Source: Pictodentalium vernedei (Eukaryota > Mollusca > Scaphopoda > Dentaliida > Dentaliidae). Taken from it: a stretch of DNA of 64,000 bases. The stretch is taken from contig CM062294.1 of assembly GCA_031216915.1 (NCBI GenBank), forward strand, positions 163,325,455 through 163,389,454. Reading direction: 5' to 3'. The position numbers and the translations under genes were made by a program. Shown one piece after another: positions 46,114 to 55,204 of the stretch; within the stretch, counting starts at the first letter, position 1, and each line of letters opens with the position of its first letter. The notes under the pieces are model-generated. The model searched no databases, was not told the DNA's origin, and saw only the letters and a program-made list of their open reading frames with translations.

Positions 46114-46983
46114 TCAAAACTTTGCCTTCTGTAATTGTTGTTCGTAAAACTTTCCGATGATCTCTTCTCCATCCAAAGCTTCGATTTCGTAAGTCATCGG
46201 ATCGGTGTGAAATATTTTGATTATCACGAAGATTTCCGAGGTCCATCGAGGAGTATAACCCTTTTCGAAGTGCTTCTTATAAGCGTAGATTCTCACTCGA
46301 TCACCGACCGCAAATTTCGGCGTTCTAGACTTCTTCCTGATCTTAGATCTCTCAGGGTATAGATTCGCGTAGACCCGTTTTTCGTTTCGAGGGACGCTAG
46401 CTTCCACGGGAGTCATCTTGACTGATCTGTGTCACGTGTTGTTGTAATCTTTGACCAGACCGTTCAGAGCGTATATGTATTTCTTGGTCGAATTCGCCGT
46501 GAAGTATCTTTGCATCTTTTCCTTCATCGTTTGATTCCAACATTCCACCACGCTGGCTTTCTCTTCGCTTTCGATCGAGTAGAGGTCGACCAATCGATGA
46601 ACGTGCTTGTTGTAGAATTCCTTCCCCTTATCCATCCACAATTTATTCGGTTTTCCAGAAGACGAGTCGAACACGCTCTTCACAGCCTCGGCGATGCAAG
46701 GTCCCGATTTATTCTTCAAAGCTCTGATCCAACAGTATTTGGAAAACACGTCGATGGCCGTCAATAGATATTTGACACCCTCGTTCCACCTCGAAAACGA
46801 TCTCATGTCGACCAAGTCGGCAGACCAAATATCATCCAAACCCTTCACGAACACCCTTCTCTTTCGAAATTTACGCACGATGGGTTTGTGTAACTCCTCA
46901 GCCAATTCGCTCATCAATAATCGTTTCTTCTTCTTTTCAGATGCGCTTTTTTTTAACGCCCCATCCGAATCGACGTTTCGCAC
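46114..46983 (-). pseudogene. Retroviral-type (rve) integrase, broken
   Basis: The enzyme would insert the element into the genome. The catalytic core is readable: first Asp in DIWSADLVDM, second Asp in LWMDKGKEFYN, Glu in KASVVECWNQT. Only 28 residues separate the second Asp and the Glu where 35 is usual, with about seven residues missing around RLVDLYSIES. A TGA at 46432-46434 cuts the frame after DYNNT. The C-terminal part (46416 to 46114) continues with MTPVEASVPRNEKRVYANLYPE, a basic linker and a chromodomain-like end. The N-terminal side overlaps the PLA2-like frame at 46937-46983 in another frame. As I recall, related Polintons read PLA2 and integrase as one protein (FGWGIKKK followed by LAEELHKPV), so a frameshift near 46940 probably split them here. 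Confidence 0.9.
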
Positions 46984-47365
46984 CGATCAGATTACCGACC
47001 AGCGAACGTTCTATCTTCTCTGTCCTGGTCGGATTCGATATACCTCTCAATTTCGCCAACATGTTTTTATCGCAGACATCGTTGCAAGTCTTGGTGTCGG
47101 GATGTCCGGCGTAGCATAGATCGTGATCATATGCGGCAGTGTCCACCCTATTCACAGGTGTGCTCCAAGATTTAGGAGTCAGATCGGCGTTGAGGCTCTT
47201 GTTCAATTTTGTTCCAGGTCCCGTGAAACTGTGACCAGGCAGATGCATTTCGAAAGGTAGATTATTGATCATTTTATTCACGATGCCTTTACCTTTGCAC
47301 GCGTTCTTTTTTTTGACGAATCGAGTCTTGATAGAACCACACACGTCGCAAATTCCGTGAAGCAT
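46937..47365 (-). pseudogene. PLA2-like domain protein, probably N-terminal part of a PLA2-integrase protein
   Basis: An ATG at 47365 opens a 142-codon frame. Residues 6-9 form CDVC, possibly half of a zinc site. Residues 40-55 (MHLPGHSFTGPGTKLN) resemble the Ca-binding loop of parvovirus-type phospholipase A2. Residues 75-85 (DTAAYDHDLCY) carry the catalytic His-Asp pair. KNMLAKLRGISNPTRTEKIERS and FGWGVKKK follow. In parvovirus capsid proteins this domain helps the particle leave the endosome; in Polintons its role is not settled. The frame itself is intact, but it ends at a point where relatives continue into integrase, so I treat it as the front of a split gene. Confidence 0.8.
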
Positions 47366-47463
47366 CTGTCTGTCGTTTTCGTTCGTACTTTTCGTTTTTA
47401 TTTTATATATAAATTTAATATTTCTTTTTTAAAAATTCTGTTCTTATTATATATATTTTTTTT

Positions 47464-48114
47464 TCAATCGCTGCTCTTGAGTTCTATCATCTTACTGGCC
47501 TCATTCCTCCCCTTTTCCACGAGAGAATCCTTCATCTCTTCCTTCATGATCTGATGAGTCTTGATTCTCACAGCTTCTTTCATGGCATCGTATTTCGTTT
47601 TCTCGCTCAATATCGTGAAGTATTCTCCGTCTGATATCCTACCATCTTTCAATGCCATCGAGATCATTTCGGATATCGTATCGATCTTGGAGTCGGCCAA
47701 GACGCGAATCTTGTCGTGTTTCCTCACCTTCAGATATAATTTCCTTCTCAAAAAGTTTCCGAGCGTGCTAAACAATCCAGCGGTGAGAGCCACTCCTTCT
47801 ATGGTTAACACGATCGGAATACTGACCGCAGTCGACAACAATCTGATGCCGGCTGCGTGTAAACCCATGGAAATCATGATGAGTGTCGTGTCAATCGCGT
47901 TGATGAATTTCACGAAATGCGAATACTTCTTCTTGAGAGAATGACTAGAATCTCTCTCTTGAGTTAGATACGATTGGATTCTACTGATTTGATCGATGCG
48001 ATACCTCTCTCCTGTTTCTTTTTCTTCTAGCGACGGTGCCGTCGGCAAAACGCCGTTCGGCTTCTCATCCTCGTCGTCATCTAACGTCGGATACAATTTA
48101 TTTCTGGTTCTCAT
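47464..48114 (-). CDS. Polinton membrane-associated protein of unknown function
   Basis: An intact 216-codon frame from ATG at 48114. The N-terminus (residues 1-35) has the acidic/proline pattern LYPTLDDDEDEKPNG...LPTAPSLEE. A predicted coiled region with RIQSYLTQERD follows. Residues about 72-121 are hydrophobic and Gly/Ala-rich, enough for two membrane passes or a hairpin. The C-terminal half is basic and helical (KLYLKVRKHDKIRVLADSKIDTI, ISMALKDGRISDGEYFTIL). This layout, in particular K.KHDKI..LA.SK...I..MIS.AL.D..ISD.E, is a recurring Polinton protein I recall from cnidarian and insect copies. It may act in virion membranes or entry, but this is not established. One of the few unbroken genes of the element. 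Confidence 0.75.
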   Translation of the reverse strand: MRTRNKLYPTLDDDEDEKPNGVLPTAPSLEEKETGERYRIDQISRIQSYLTQERDSSHSLKKKYSHFVKFINAIDTTLIMISMGLHAAGIRLLSTAVSIPIVLTIEGVALTAGLFSTLGNFLRRKLYLKVRKHDKIRVLADSKIDTISEMISMALKDGRISDGEYFTILSEKTKYDAMKEAVRIKTHQIMKEEMKDSLVEKGRNEASKMIELKSSD

Positions 48115-48183
48115 TTTTGTGTTTTTTTCTTTCTTTCTAATATTAGATAAAAAATTTATGTGTGTATTTATTTTTATTTTCTA

Positions 48184-48200
48184 TTCTCCCTTATTTATAT
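48184..48200 (-). promoter_or_regulatory. Promoter-like motif before the membrane-protein gene
   Basis: On the minus strand GATATAAATAAGGGAGAATA lies about 70-85 bp before the ATG at 48114, in the same TATA-then-GAGAA order as other genes. Confidence 0.4.
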
Positions 48201-48212
48201 CAACGAGAAAAC

Positions 48213-48587
48213 TTAGACGTATGCTTCCTTCAGCATTAATTTCATGATGCATCCCTTGTCTTCTAAAGTCAGACTTCTACGCGCCAATTTCAGTTCTTCT
48301 GAATTGGTGGGCTTATCTCGTCCACTACAGAAGACTAATCTCCTCCAAAACCTGATCACTTCGTCGAATCGAACGCGTTCGAACGCCGGTTCGAAATACT
48401 TGACGGCCATATCTTCCCTTTCCATCGTCAGACACGAATGATTCTCGTGATCGAAGTCTAGATGATCCCGACATCCAACGCATCGTTCTAACAAGAGGCG
48501 ACCTAGTTGTTCGTTCACGCAGAATGCGTAGGCTCTCATCAGCATTTTTAAAAGAAACCTTGCTCTAATAGTCTGGGAAGTGTCCAT
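48213..48587 (-). CDS. Small Cys/His-containing Polinton protein
   Basis: An intact 124-codon frame from ATG at 48587, the outermost gene on the right. Residues about 36-51 hold C-V-G-C, a DHLDFDHENHSC stretch and another Cys, a spacing that could bind zinc. The rest is helical and charged (FDEVIRFWRRLVFCSGRDKP, KLARRSLTLEDKGCIMKLMLKEAY). Similar small CxxC...H...C proteins occur in other Polintons as I recall; the function is not known. A TATATATATAGGAGAGAAA motif is upstream on its strand at 48655-48680. Confidence 0.65.
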   Translation of the reverse strand: MDTSQTIRARFLLKMLMRAYAFCVNEQLGRLLLERCVGCRDHLDFDHENHSCLTMEREDMAVKYFEPAFERVRFDEVIRFWRRLVFCSGRDKPTNSEELKLARRSLTLEDKGCIMKLMLKEAYV

Positions 48588-48654
48588 GATTTACGTATTT
48601 TTTATTATCTATTCGATTTGATATTTATTTTTTTAAATAACTATTTATTTTTTT

Positions 48655-48680
48655 TTTTTCTCTCCTATATATATATCAAT
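48655..48680 (-). promoter_or_regulatory. Promoter-like motif before the Cys/His gene
   Basis: On the minus strand GATATATATATAGGAGAGAA, about 70 bp before the ATG at 48587; nearly the same as the duplicated motif at 46044-46065. Confidence 0.5.
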
Positions 48681-48839
48681 CACTTTTTATTTCCCTCGCC
48701 TCAAAACCGATTCCAGTTGAGAAAAAAACATTTACAAAATAAACCTCTTTTAATGAGTTTTGCTCTCGAATGTGTTAAATCGCAACCGCGCTTATTCTCA
48801 CCATAAGGAAAACTCGAATAATCAAAATCACAAGTAAAT

Positions 48840-50061
48840 ATATCAGTAATGTAACGCTTTCAAAAAACGCGTTTAAATCATATCAGTTAATCTTTTGAAC
48901 TGTTTCCGCTTTCATCCATAGAATAGTTTTTCAATTAAACTATTTAACTGACAATTGACTCATTTGAATGAAAACCCATAATACATTTCGAGCTTGACAA
49001 ATGGCGTTCTCATTAAGTTTATACAGTAGGGATTTTCCAAAAAAACTCAGTTTTTTCTGTTGAGTTTGGAAAAATCCACTATGGGTATCCCCACTTACGT
49101 CAGAAATGGGAATACCCATAGTGGGATTTTCCAAAATATCTTAGTTTTTTTTCTGTTAAGTTTGGAAAAATCCACTTTGGGTATCCCCACTTACGTCAGA
49201 AGTGGGTATACCTATAGTGGATTTTCCAAAAAAACTCAGTTTTTCTGTTGAGTTTGGAAAAATCCACTCTGGGTATCCCCGCTTACGTCAGAAATGGGAA
49301 TACCCATAGTGGGATTTTCCAAAAAAACTTGGTTTTTTTCTGTTAAGTTTGGAAAAATCCACTATGGGTATCCCCACTTACGTCAGAAGTGGAGATACCC
49401 ATAGTGGGATTTTACTGGTCTGGAATCCGCAAACCGTTTTTTATGCTGGTCTGGAATCCGCAAAGCGTTTTTTGCTCGCATTCGCCAACGATGGATCGAT
49501 GGTCTAATCCGCGATGGGAACGTCGACAAAAAATTTTTAAGAAAATGTACATGTACCATTTCGTACATTTTTCCCTTTTTGAGCGGCGTGTCGAATCTAC
49601 GCGTTCGCCAACGGGTGTTTTGAACGTGAAAAGTGCGATCTGTGAGCCTCAAAAACAATTGCGGATTGCAGACCACCATGAAAAAATGACATTTTTTTGT
49701 ATACGTGCATGCGATTTAACACTGAATCCTACGATGGTAAACGCACCATGTACGTGTACGTGTACGGCACATGTAGCAAGTGGTCTGGCATCCGCCTTTT
49801 ATACCTACTAACGTCAACCGTTTCGCGGGAAAAACTTTCAAAAGAAAAACCATCTTCACCATTAATTTTCCACCACTTATCCATAATATATACCCAGAGC
49901 CCTGTGTTTACCTATATCACCATACATTCCATAGCATACTATATATACAGTACCTACACCACTTGAAGGAACTAGCTGGATGACGCGAAAAACACGTCTC
50001 ATGTCTGCTCCGGCAAAAGTCCGGCTCCTATGGGAATTTAACACTAGCTGCTCCGGCAAAA
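48840..50061 (-). repeat. Right terminal inverted repeat of the Polinton
   Basis: Pairs in inverse with the left terminus: 48840-49025 with 32205-32400, 49410-49800 with the 31320-31715 blocks, 49806-50061 with 30067-30340. It is shorter than the left terminus because it lacks the inverted duplication. Similarity ends abruptly at 50061 in CTGCTCCGGCAAAA. Confidence 0.85.
49029..49404. promoter_or_regulatory. Four ~94-bp tandem units with kappaB-like and CRE-like motifs
   Basis: GGGATTTTCC occurs at 49029, 49123 and 49311, and TGGATTTTCC at 49218. TTACGTCA occurs at 49095, 49191, 49283 and 49378. Each unit is itself inverted-repeat rich (ATTTTCCAAA / TTTGGAAAAAT; ACTATGGGTATCC / GGATACCCATAGT). 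About one unit is present at 31707-31835 on the left, next to a TATA box. The motifs match known NF-kappaB and ATF/CREB site consensus; binding is untested. Confidence 0.55.
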
Positions 50062-50141
50062 TTCACTGAAAATCAATTTTTGTCAACCAATACTATTCTT
50101 TACGTGGTCATTCATATGTTGGGTTAAGCCCCAAAGCATAA

Positions 50142-50544
50142 GTTTGGGGGTGCGGTGGCATTGCAGTAACCGGTTCTCGTCAGATCACCGAAGTTAAGCA
50201 ACGTCGAGCCCGGTTAATCCTCGGATGGCTGACCGTCTAAGCGATCGATTCGGACTCCCGCGTTGTGTTCTTGGGCAAGGCACTTAGCCCCAATTGTCCA
50301 CATGGGGGCACGATGATGCCGCGTACTAAGGCGTACTGGACGTCAATGATGCGCATGTCTTCAACCAATCTAACCCTGCCTGTGCTGCAGTGCGGGGTTA
50401 CGATGTTGGGGAGCTGGCAGCTGCTCGTCGTTGTTCAGTGGTTCTCGCCGGGTACACCGGATTCCCCATACCCGTAAAACTGTCACTTCATGATTAGCCA
50501 TTGTGCATAAGTATGTGACCTTAAACACCAATAAATAAATAAAT
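50142..50544 (+). mobile_element. SINE3, 5S rRNA-headed SINE
   Basis: The head resembles 5S rRNA (TTCTCGTCAGATCACCGAAG, TTAAGCAACGTCGAGCC, GGTTAATCCTCGGATGG). The body, from TGTTCTTGGGCAAGGCACTT onward, is the body of SINE1 and SINE2. The tail is CCAATAAATAAATAAAT. The perfect 9-bp duplication AAAGCATAA lies at 50133-50141 and 50545-50553. It lies just outside the right end of the Polinton. Confidence 0.9.
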
Positions 50545-50616
50545 AAAGCATAACTTACAGTAGCGGATTTGTTCATTAAGCATCTCTACGTGTAGCAAAA
50601 CAAAGCATCTAAAATT

Positions 50617-51833
50617 AACCCTTTCCAAAATGAGAGGAACATGTAACCGAAGTTAGCTAATTTTAGCATTTACGAATGGAAATCTTACCCTCAGTGTGCC
50701 TGAGGGTTAAAGATGAGATTAAAAAATAAACAGTAACTTTCTTCTGCAAGCATTATTGCATCTATGCATACAAAAATAATATTTACAACAACATTGCAAT
50801 AAGAGAAATTAGCGCTTGAAGTATGTCAATCTCGAAGATAAAATGCTATATTCCTATCATTTGTGCCAATAGGGGTTAATTTTTAAAATATTTTAAAATA
50901 TCTGTGTGGTGATTTTAGTGTATCATATTATGCTCTAAATGTGTGAACATCAACCACAGACTGAGTGTCTGATAGGAGACGTGTCAGAATCTTGGTATTT
51001 CAATGAACATGTACAAGTTCAGGGTACTCCAAGTCAAGGAGCGATAACTGGGTGAGGGTAAAAACTTGGAATAAAACATATAGCAGCAAAATTGTTCTTG
51101 GATGAATGTCATATCGTCTCACGGGAAACGTTTTGAGAAAATGTGGCTCCAGTGCTGAGAAATTGCATGTAAATTTTGGCGAAAATAACATTTATTCCGA
51201 CAGTACCCTTATAGGAAGTCTCAATCTGCCAAGGGTTAAACTTTTAATAATAACATATAGAACAAAATTTGTCATACTGTGACTGTTGCATGCAGCTATG
51301 GAAAACATTCAGAGCTCAATCAATTAAAAATGGAGTAAATCGTCACCTAAACTTACAAAATTCTGCAAAAATTGGATTTTTTTTTTGACGGTACCTACTT
51401 TTATGCAACCAGAATGAGATAGGGTTAAACTGTACAATCAAACTTACAACAGCAAATCTGCTTGGTAGTCAATTGTGAATACGTACATGGAAAGTGTTTG
51501 AAATTAGCCCTTTCCAAAATGATAGAAAAAGCAAACAAAGTTGGTTAATTTTGGCATTTTCAGACGGTACTCTTATTCCCGCCTTCAGTGTGCTTGAGGG
51601 TTAAATCGGAGATTAAAAAGTAAACAGTAACTTTCTTGCGCAATGAATCTTGCATCTATCCATACCAAAATAATTGATACAGCAGCCTTGTAATTAGAGA
51701 AATTTGCTCTTGAAGTTGGTCAATTTTGAAGAAAAATTCTATATTCATGTCATTTTTGTCCAATGGGGGTTAAAGTTGAAAGATCTGAGTGGTGATTGTG
51801 GTGTATCATATTATGCTCTAAATGTGTGGAAAA
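50617..51833 (+). repeat. Pair of ~330-bp direct repeats, 886 bp apart
   Basis: 50617-50945 and 51503-51833 share CCCTTTCCAAAATGA, AAATAAACAGTAACTTTCTT, TGCATCTATGCATA/CCATACAAAAATAAT and GGTGATT(T/G)TAGTGTATCATATTATGCTC. They are diverged and in the same orientation, so a ~890-bp unit is partly duplicated. No protein is encoded. Confidence 0.7.
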
Positions 51834-53760
51834 TTTGAGCTAAATAACTGTAAACAATTTTGAGACATTCGAAAAATGGTGAATTTTTGAAGGTTTTGGC
51901 AGAATATTTTGAAAATACGCATTTTCACAGATATGACGATACCGCATTTCACTAGATTTTATGACATTACATAAGTGAGCCAAATTTGGTCAAAATCGTA
52001 CAGCTTGTTTTCGAGCAGTTCAACAGACACAATTCCGGGAGGAAAAAAAAAACAGAGAAGAAAAATTGTGAAAAAGAAGAATAACAATGGTCTTTCCCAA
52101 ACTGGGTTTGGGAAAGACTAAAAAAATTTTAAAAAAAATAGAGAAGAAAAATTTGGAAAAAGAGGAATAACAAGAGTCTTTCCCAAACTGGCATTGAGAA
52201 AGCCTAATAATACTGTGAATCTGAAAACAAAACTAAACTTTAGGTAGAGAAAACATTTATATATGACCGCGTGTAGTCTGAATCGGGTTGCGTGTTTTCG
52301 TTTCTTTACAAAGCGAAACGATGAACTTCCATTACGAAAGTCCATTTTAATTGAATTGATATCAATTAAAGCACTGTTAACGTCAATCATTTTAGAGTTT
52401 GCATAGTATAGTTATGCGTTAGAAAATAATTCGAATCAGGAGGGATACAAGGAGAGTCAGGCGTGTCTACACTCTTCCGAGTCGGGGAGGATTAGACACT
52501 CCTGACTTCACTTCCATCCGCGAAATCGGCCCAAATCGTCCAAAATCGTCGAGGGGATAAAATTATGCAAACACAAAAAGATAGAGAAAATACTACCGAC
52601 GACTTTCCACATCTGCTGTGTATTCTAGAATCGCGCAACTCGTGAATGAAAGATAAAATTTTCGAAATTTGACAACGCAGTTTGATAATTTCCACACATT
52701 TGTCACAAATATACATTACCGAATGGGTTAGTACGGGATACAAAACTTCGAAGATTCAAATGAATTCCATTAATTATTCGTTTACTGCCCAAAACATACA
52801 ATTAAATAGCGAAATAATATGAGCAGCGAAACAAACGATTTTTCATATCCGGACGCGTTCTCATGAAAGTTGTACCCAGGTATGGATCATTCTCTTCGAA
52901 ACGAGATATGGATCATCTTCTCAATGAATAAAATGAACGCCTCGGAAAATGTGACTTCAACAATGGAAAAGCGATACATTTTTCCACAATGATTTCTTTC
53001 CGGGTCGTTTTGTGGATGTTGTGCCTCTGTGAATCGATATTTAAATTTAGACTGATTAGTTTTATTCGCCCAGTATGAAAAGAAAACTGATATAGTAGTG
53101 TGCTAAAAATAGAAAACGTGTAGTGCCTGGGTGTAGTGCCTGGTCAGTTAAGTGGATGCAAACTACACGAAATAGGGGTGCAGCATTCGTCCAATCAGGA
53201 GCCTAGAAGGTCCCGTGCGATATAATATATTGCGATAGTTCTATTTTAGTCCGATACCAGAAATTTATTACACAATCACTGGTCGACACACATCTAATCT
53301 CTGCTGTGAGTTTTATCGTACTAATTAAATTTTTGGCTTGTAGAGCCAACATTTTTTTTTTTTTTTTTTTTTTGCGTTTCGTTTTGACACTCAGAAACAC
53401 TCTAGAGTCAGGGATGTTGCGACTTTTTCCCAGTTAAAACAAAAAAAAAAACTCTCCCACCGGGCCGAAACATGGTGGGTTCGGTGGGTACTGGGGCTCT
53501 CTAACCCTCTATCGGTGATAATAGCCACCGCGTCCTGGCGCTACCTCTGAGTGAAATGTGAAGCCAATGACGGTAACACTCATCGTTGTCTCTCCGTTTC
53601 GCTGCACGCGGGGTTTTTGCTTTGTAAATGAAGCCTGGGCGGGGGAGGGGCGGGGGTGAATCAACATGGAAAATGCACATAAAGTCTATCACTGTACGTG
53701 TGACTTGGTCGCGTTCTGAATGTGAAACAAGATGCTGGCTAAGTTAATTTCGTCCTTTTG
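51834..53760. other. Unassigned non-coding DNA
   Basis: It contains two short direct repeats with TCTTTCCCAAACTGG (near 52091 and 52180), a T tract at 53351-53372 and no recognisable gene. Short frames lack family features. Confidence 0.5.
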
Positions 53761-53945
53761 GGGGGTGCATTAGCTCAGTCGGTGCGGTGGTAGATTATTC
53801 AGGGCTGGGCGATTCGGTGCCGCAGGCCTAGGTTCGTATCTCAGTCAATTCTGACTTCAGAAAACTTTCGAAATTTCACACCAGTTTCGATCATAGTACA
53901 ACGCATTGTGGGATTCCTGCTTGATATAGGCGAAATAAAATTAAA
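53761..53945 (+). mobile_element. tRNA-derived SINE, distinct family
   Basis: A-box TTAGCTCAGTCGGT at 53770 and B-box AGGTTCGTATCTC near 53832 in tRNA spacing extended by an insertion, then a unique body with CATTGTGGGATTCCTGCTTGA. It does not fold as an intact tRNA by eye. An inverse body fragment is at about 28935-28980. No duplication was resolved. Confidence 0.6.
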
Positions 53946-53998
53946 CGAAAGTAGATGCATCCTCATGGCTCTCCACTTATATGACATGCCTGTATTAA

Positions 53999-54236
53999 CC
54001 CTTTACCCAACGTAACGGTTAAAACCGCGCTATTCTAAAAAATCTACAATTAATTTTCATTATTTTTTCATTTTTTGTCTCAAAAACATAGGTTATGACC
54101 CCTCGTTGGAACGGGCTCGTTGAGCGCGTTCCAACGAGGGGTCATAACCTATGTTTTTGAGACAAAAAATGAAACAAATGAGTTATTCAAGAATTTTTTT
54201 TGCAAGTGTCGTCTGCTTTTCATGTTAGGAAAAGGG
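53999..54236. mobile_element. MITE family A, copy A4
   Basis: TTAA at 53995-53998 and 54237-54240; ends CCCTTTACCCAACGTAACGG and CATGTTAGGAAAAGGG. The central hairpin is nearly perfect (CTCGTTGGAACGGGCTCG on one arm). Confidence 0.85.
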
Positions 54237-54559
54237 TTAAAGCAGAATCCACACACCAATACATATATATAACGTGGCTTTGTCCAAGAAACATAATTAT
54301 TTGAAGCACTTCTGTCAGAGATCTCCCCAGTAATAATCTTAGTCAGTGGTTGGTACATTAATATTTTATTCAGTTACCGTCAATAAAATCGAAATTACCT
54401 TGTGTGTGTAACTGAATGAAATATTAATGTTTTCCAATGAAAAAGGAATTAAGCCAAACAGCGTTGATTTACAGGCTCGTAACATTACTCGGTTATGCAC
54501 GCTTCTTTGTCATAAACTGTCGTTTTTCAAAAGATTGTTCTTCGACAAGGTTTTTTTCC

Positions 54560-54790
54560 AGTGTTGGTTGTCCGGCTGGAGAGTGATAGTCCGGCAGAGG
54601 CTGGGCCTAACCACCTGTAAATGTTTTTGACGTTTTTAGGGTAACTTTGTGTGCTGTATTCGAATCCGTTTGATGCCAGTTTTTAAAGTTTGGGAGATTT
54701 GAGTTATTTGCATTTTTTCAAAATGTCCAACAAAATGGCGGCAAAATTTTTCGAAAACTAAGAATGAGCAATTTTGTGAAATTGTATCGC
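54560..54790. repeat. Dispersed repeat, inverse copy at about 62165-62400
   Basis: GTCCGGC...GAGATTTGAGTTATTTGCATTTTTTCAAAATG matches in inverse CATTTTGAAAAAAAATGCAAATAACTCAAG at 62210-62236 and CCGGACTATGAGTAATTGTCC near 62365. Confidence 0.6.
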
Positions 54791-54885
54791 TCTTTCGGGA
54801 GGATATAATTGTGGTAAGTTCATATTTACCTGCTCAACTCATGTTAAACAGAAACTATCGGTTTATTCAGCCCTCGTTATGTGTA

Positions 54886-55017
54886 AAGAATAAAGAGCGC
54901 TGTATAACCACCAAGAGTGGCAATCACAGCTTTCGTGACCATTGGGTCATCTTAGAACACCCTTGTCATGTCAGTGAATTGTTCTCTTGGTGGTTATACA
55001 ACGCTCTTTATTCTTCG
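54886..55017. repeat. Foldback, ~132 bp
   Basis: AGAATAAAGAGCGCTGTATA and CCACCAAGAG pair with the inverse at 54990-55017 (CTCTTGGTGG, TATACAACGCTCTTTATTCT). Imperfect loop of about 70 nt. Confidence 0.7.
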
Positions 55018-55204
55018 GAAACGTCTGATTTTGCCATTCGAAGCGCCCGTGTTTCTTGAATTTCTCAAAAAATCTAATTGTCTCTTATATCTCAGCCTTC
55101 TCTTGCCAATTTGTTAGGGCTTCACTGTATATCTACAAACCGATTACATACCGGTATTCAAACCAGTATCGATTGAATACCGGTGCAGTTACAAAAAATA
55201 TCGG

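Larger units (their letters stand above)
45528..46297. repeat. ~390-bp tandem duplication between capsid and integrase genes
   Basis: 45528-45917 and 45918-46297 match along their length. Each starts TCTTTCACTATG(C/T)TTTGTGC, has the minus start-codon region ATTTGCCAT, the TTTTAAAGGG leader, the TATA motif region and the integrase 3' end. The duplication joined the capsid gene's start to the integrase C-terminus. Confidence 0.85.
30067..50061. mobile_element. Polinton/Maverick element, ~20 kb, degenerate
   Basis: Terminal inverted repeats bound a gene set diagnostic of Polintons: PolB, retroviral-type integrase, packaging ATPase, double-jelly-roll major capsid protein, penton-like minor capsid protein, adenain-like protease, PLA2-like and fibre-like proteins. 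The inner repeat boundary is near 32400 and 48840. On the right, similarity stops at 50061 inside the CCGGACTTTTGCCGG motif. On the left, related sequence continues to about 30030. The right end therefore looks truncated, and no target duplication could be identified. Most genes are disrupted. Confidence 0.9.

Noticed and set aside
35060..46434. Alternative genetic code or TGA recoding in the Polinton
   Set aside because: Several TGAs interrupt otherwise good frames, but there are also TAA and TAG stops and many frameshifts, so decay is simpler. No SECIS-like element was seen.
46135..47119. Plus-strand frames opposite integrase and PLA2-like gene
   Set aside because: Antisense shadows of the minus-strand genes with DDE and PLA2 motifs.
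50150..50250. Possible 5S rRNA gene
   Set aside because: Only part of 5S is recognisable; it continues into the shared SINE body and is flanked by a SINE-type duplication.
53761..53850. Possible functional tRNA gene
   Set aside because: A and B boxes are present but the spacing and arms do not give a cloverleaf, and the sequence continues into a SINE body.
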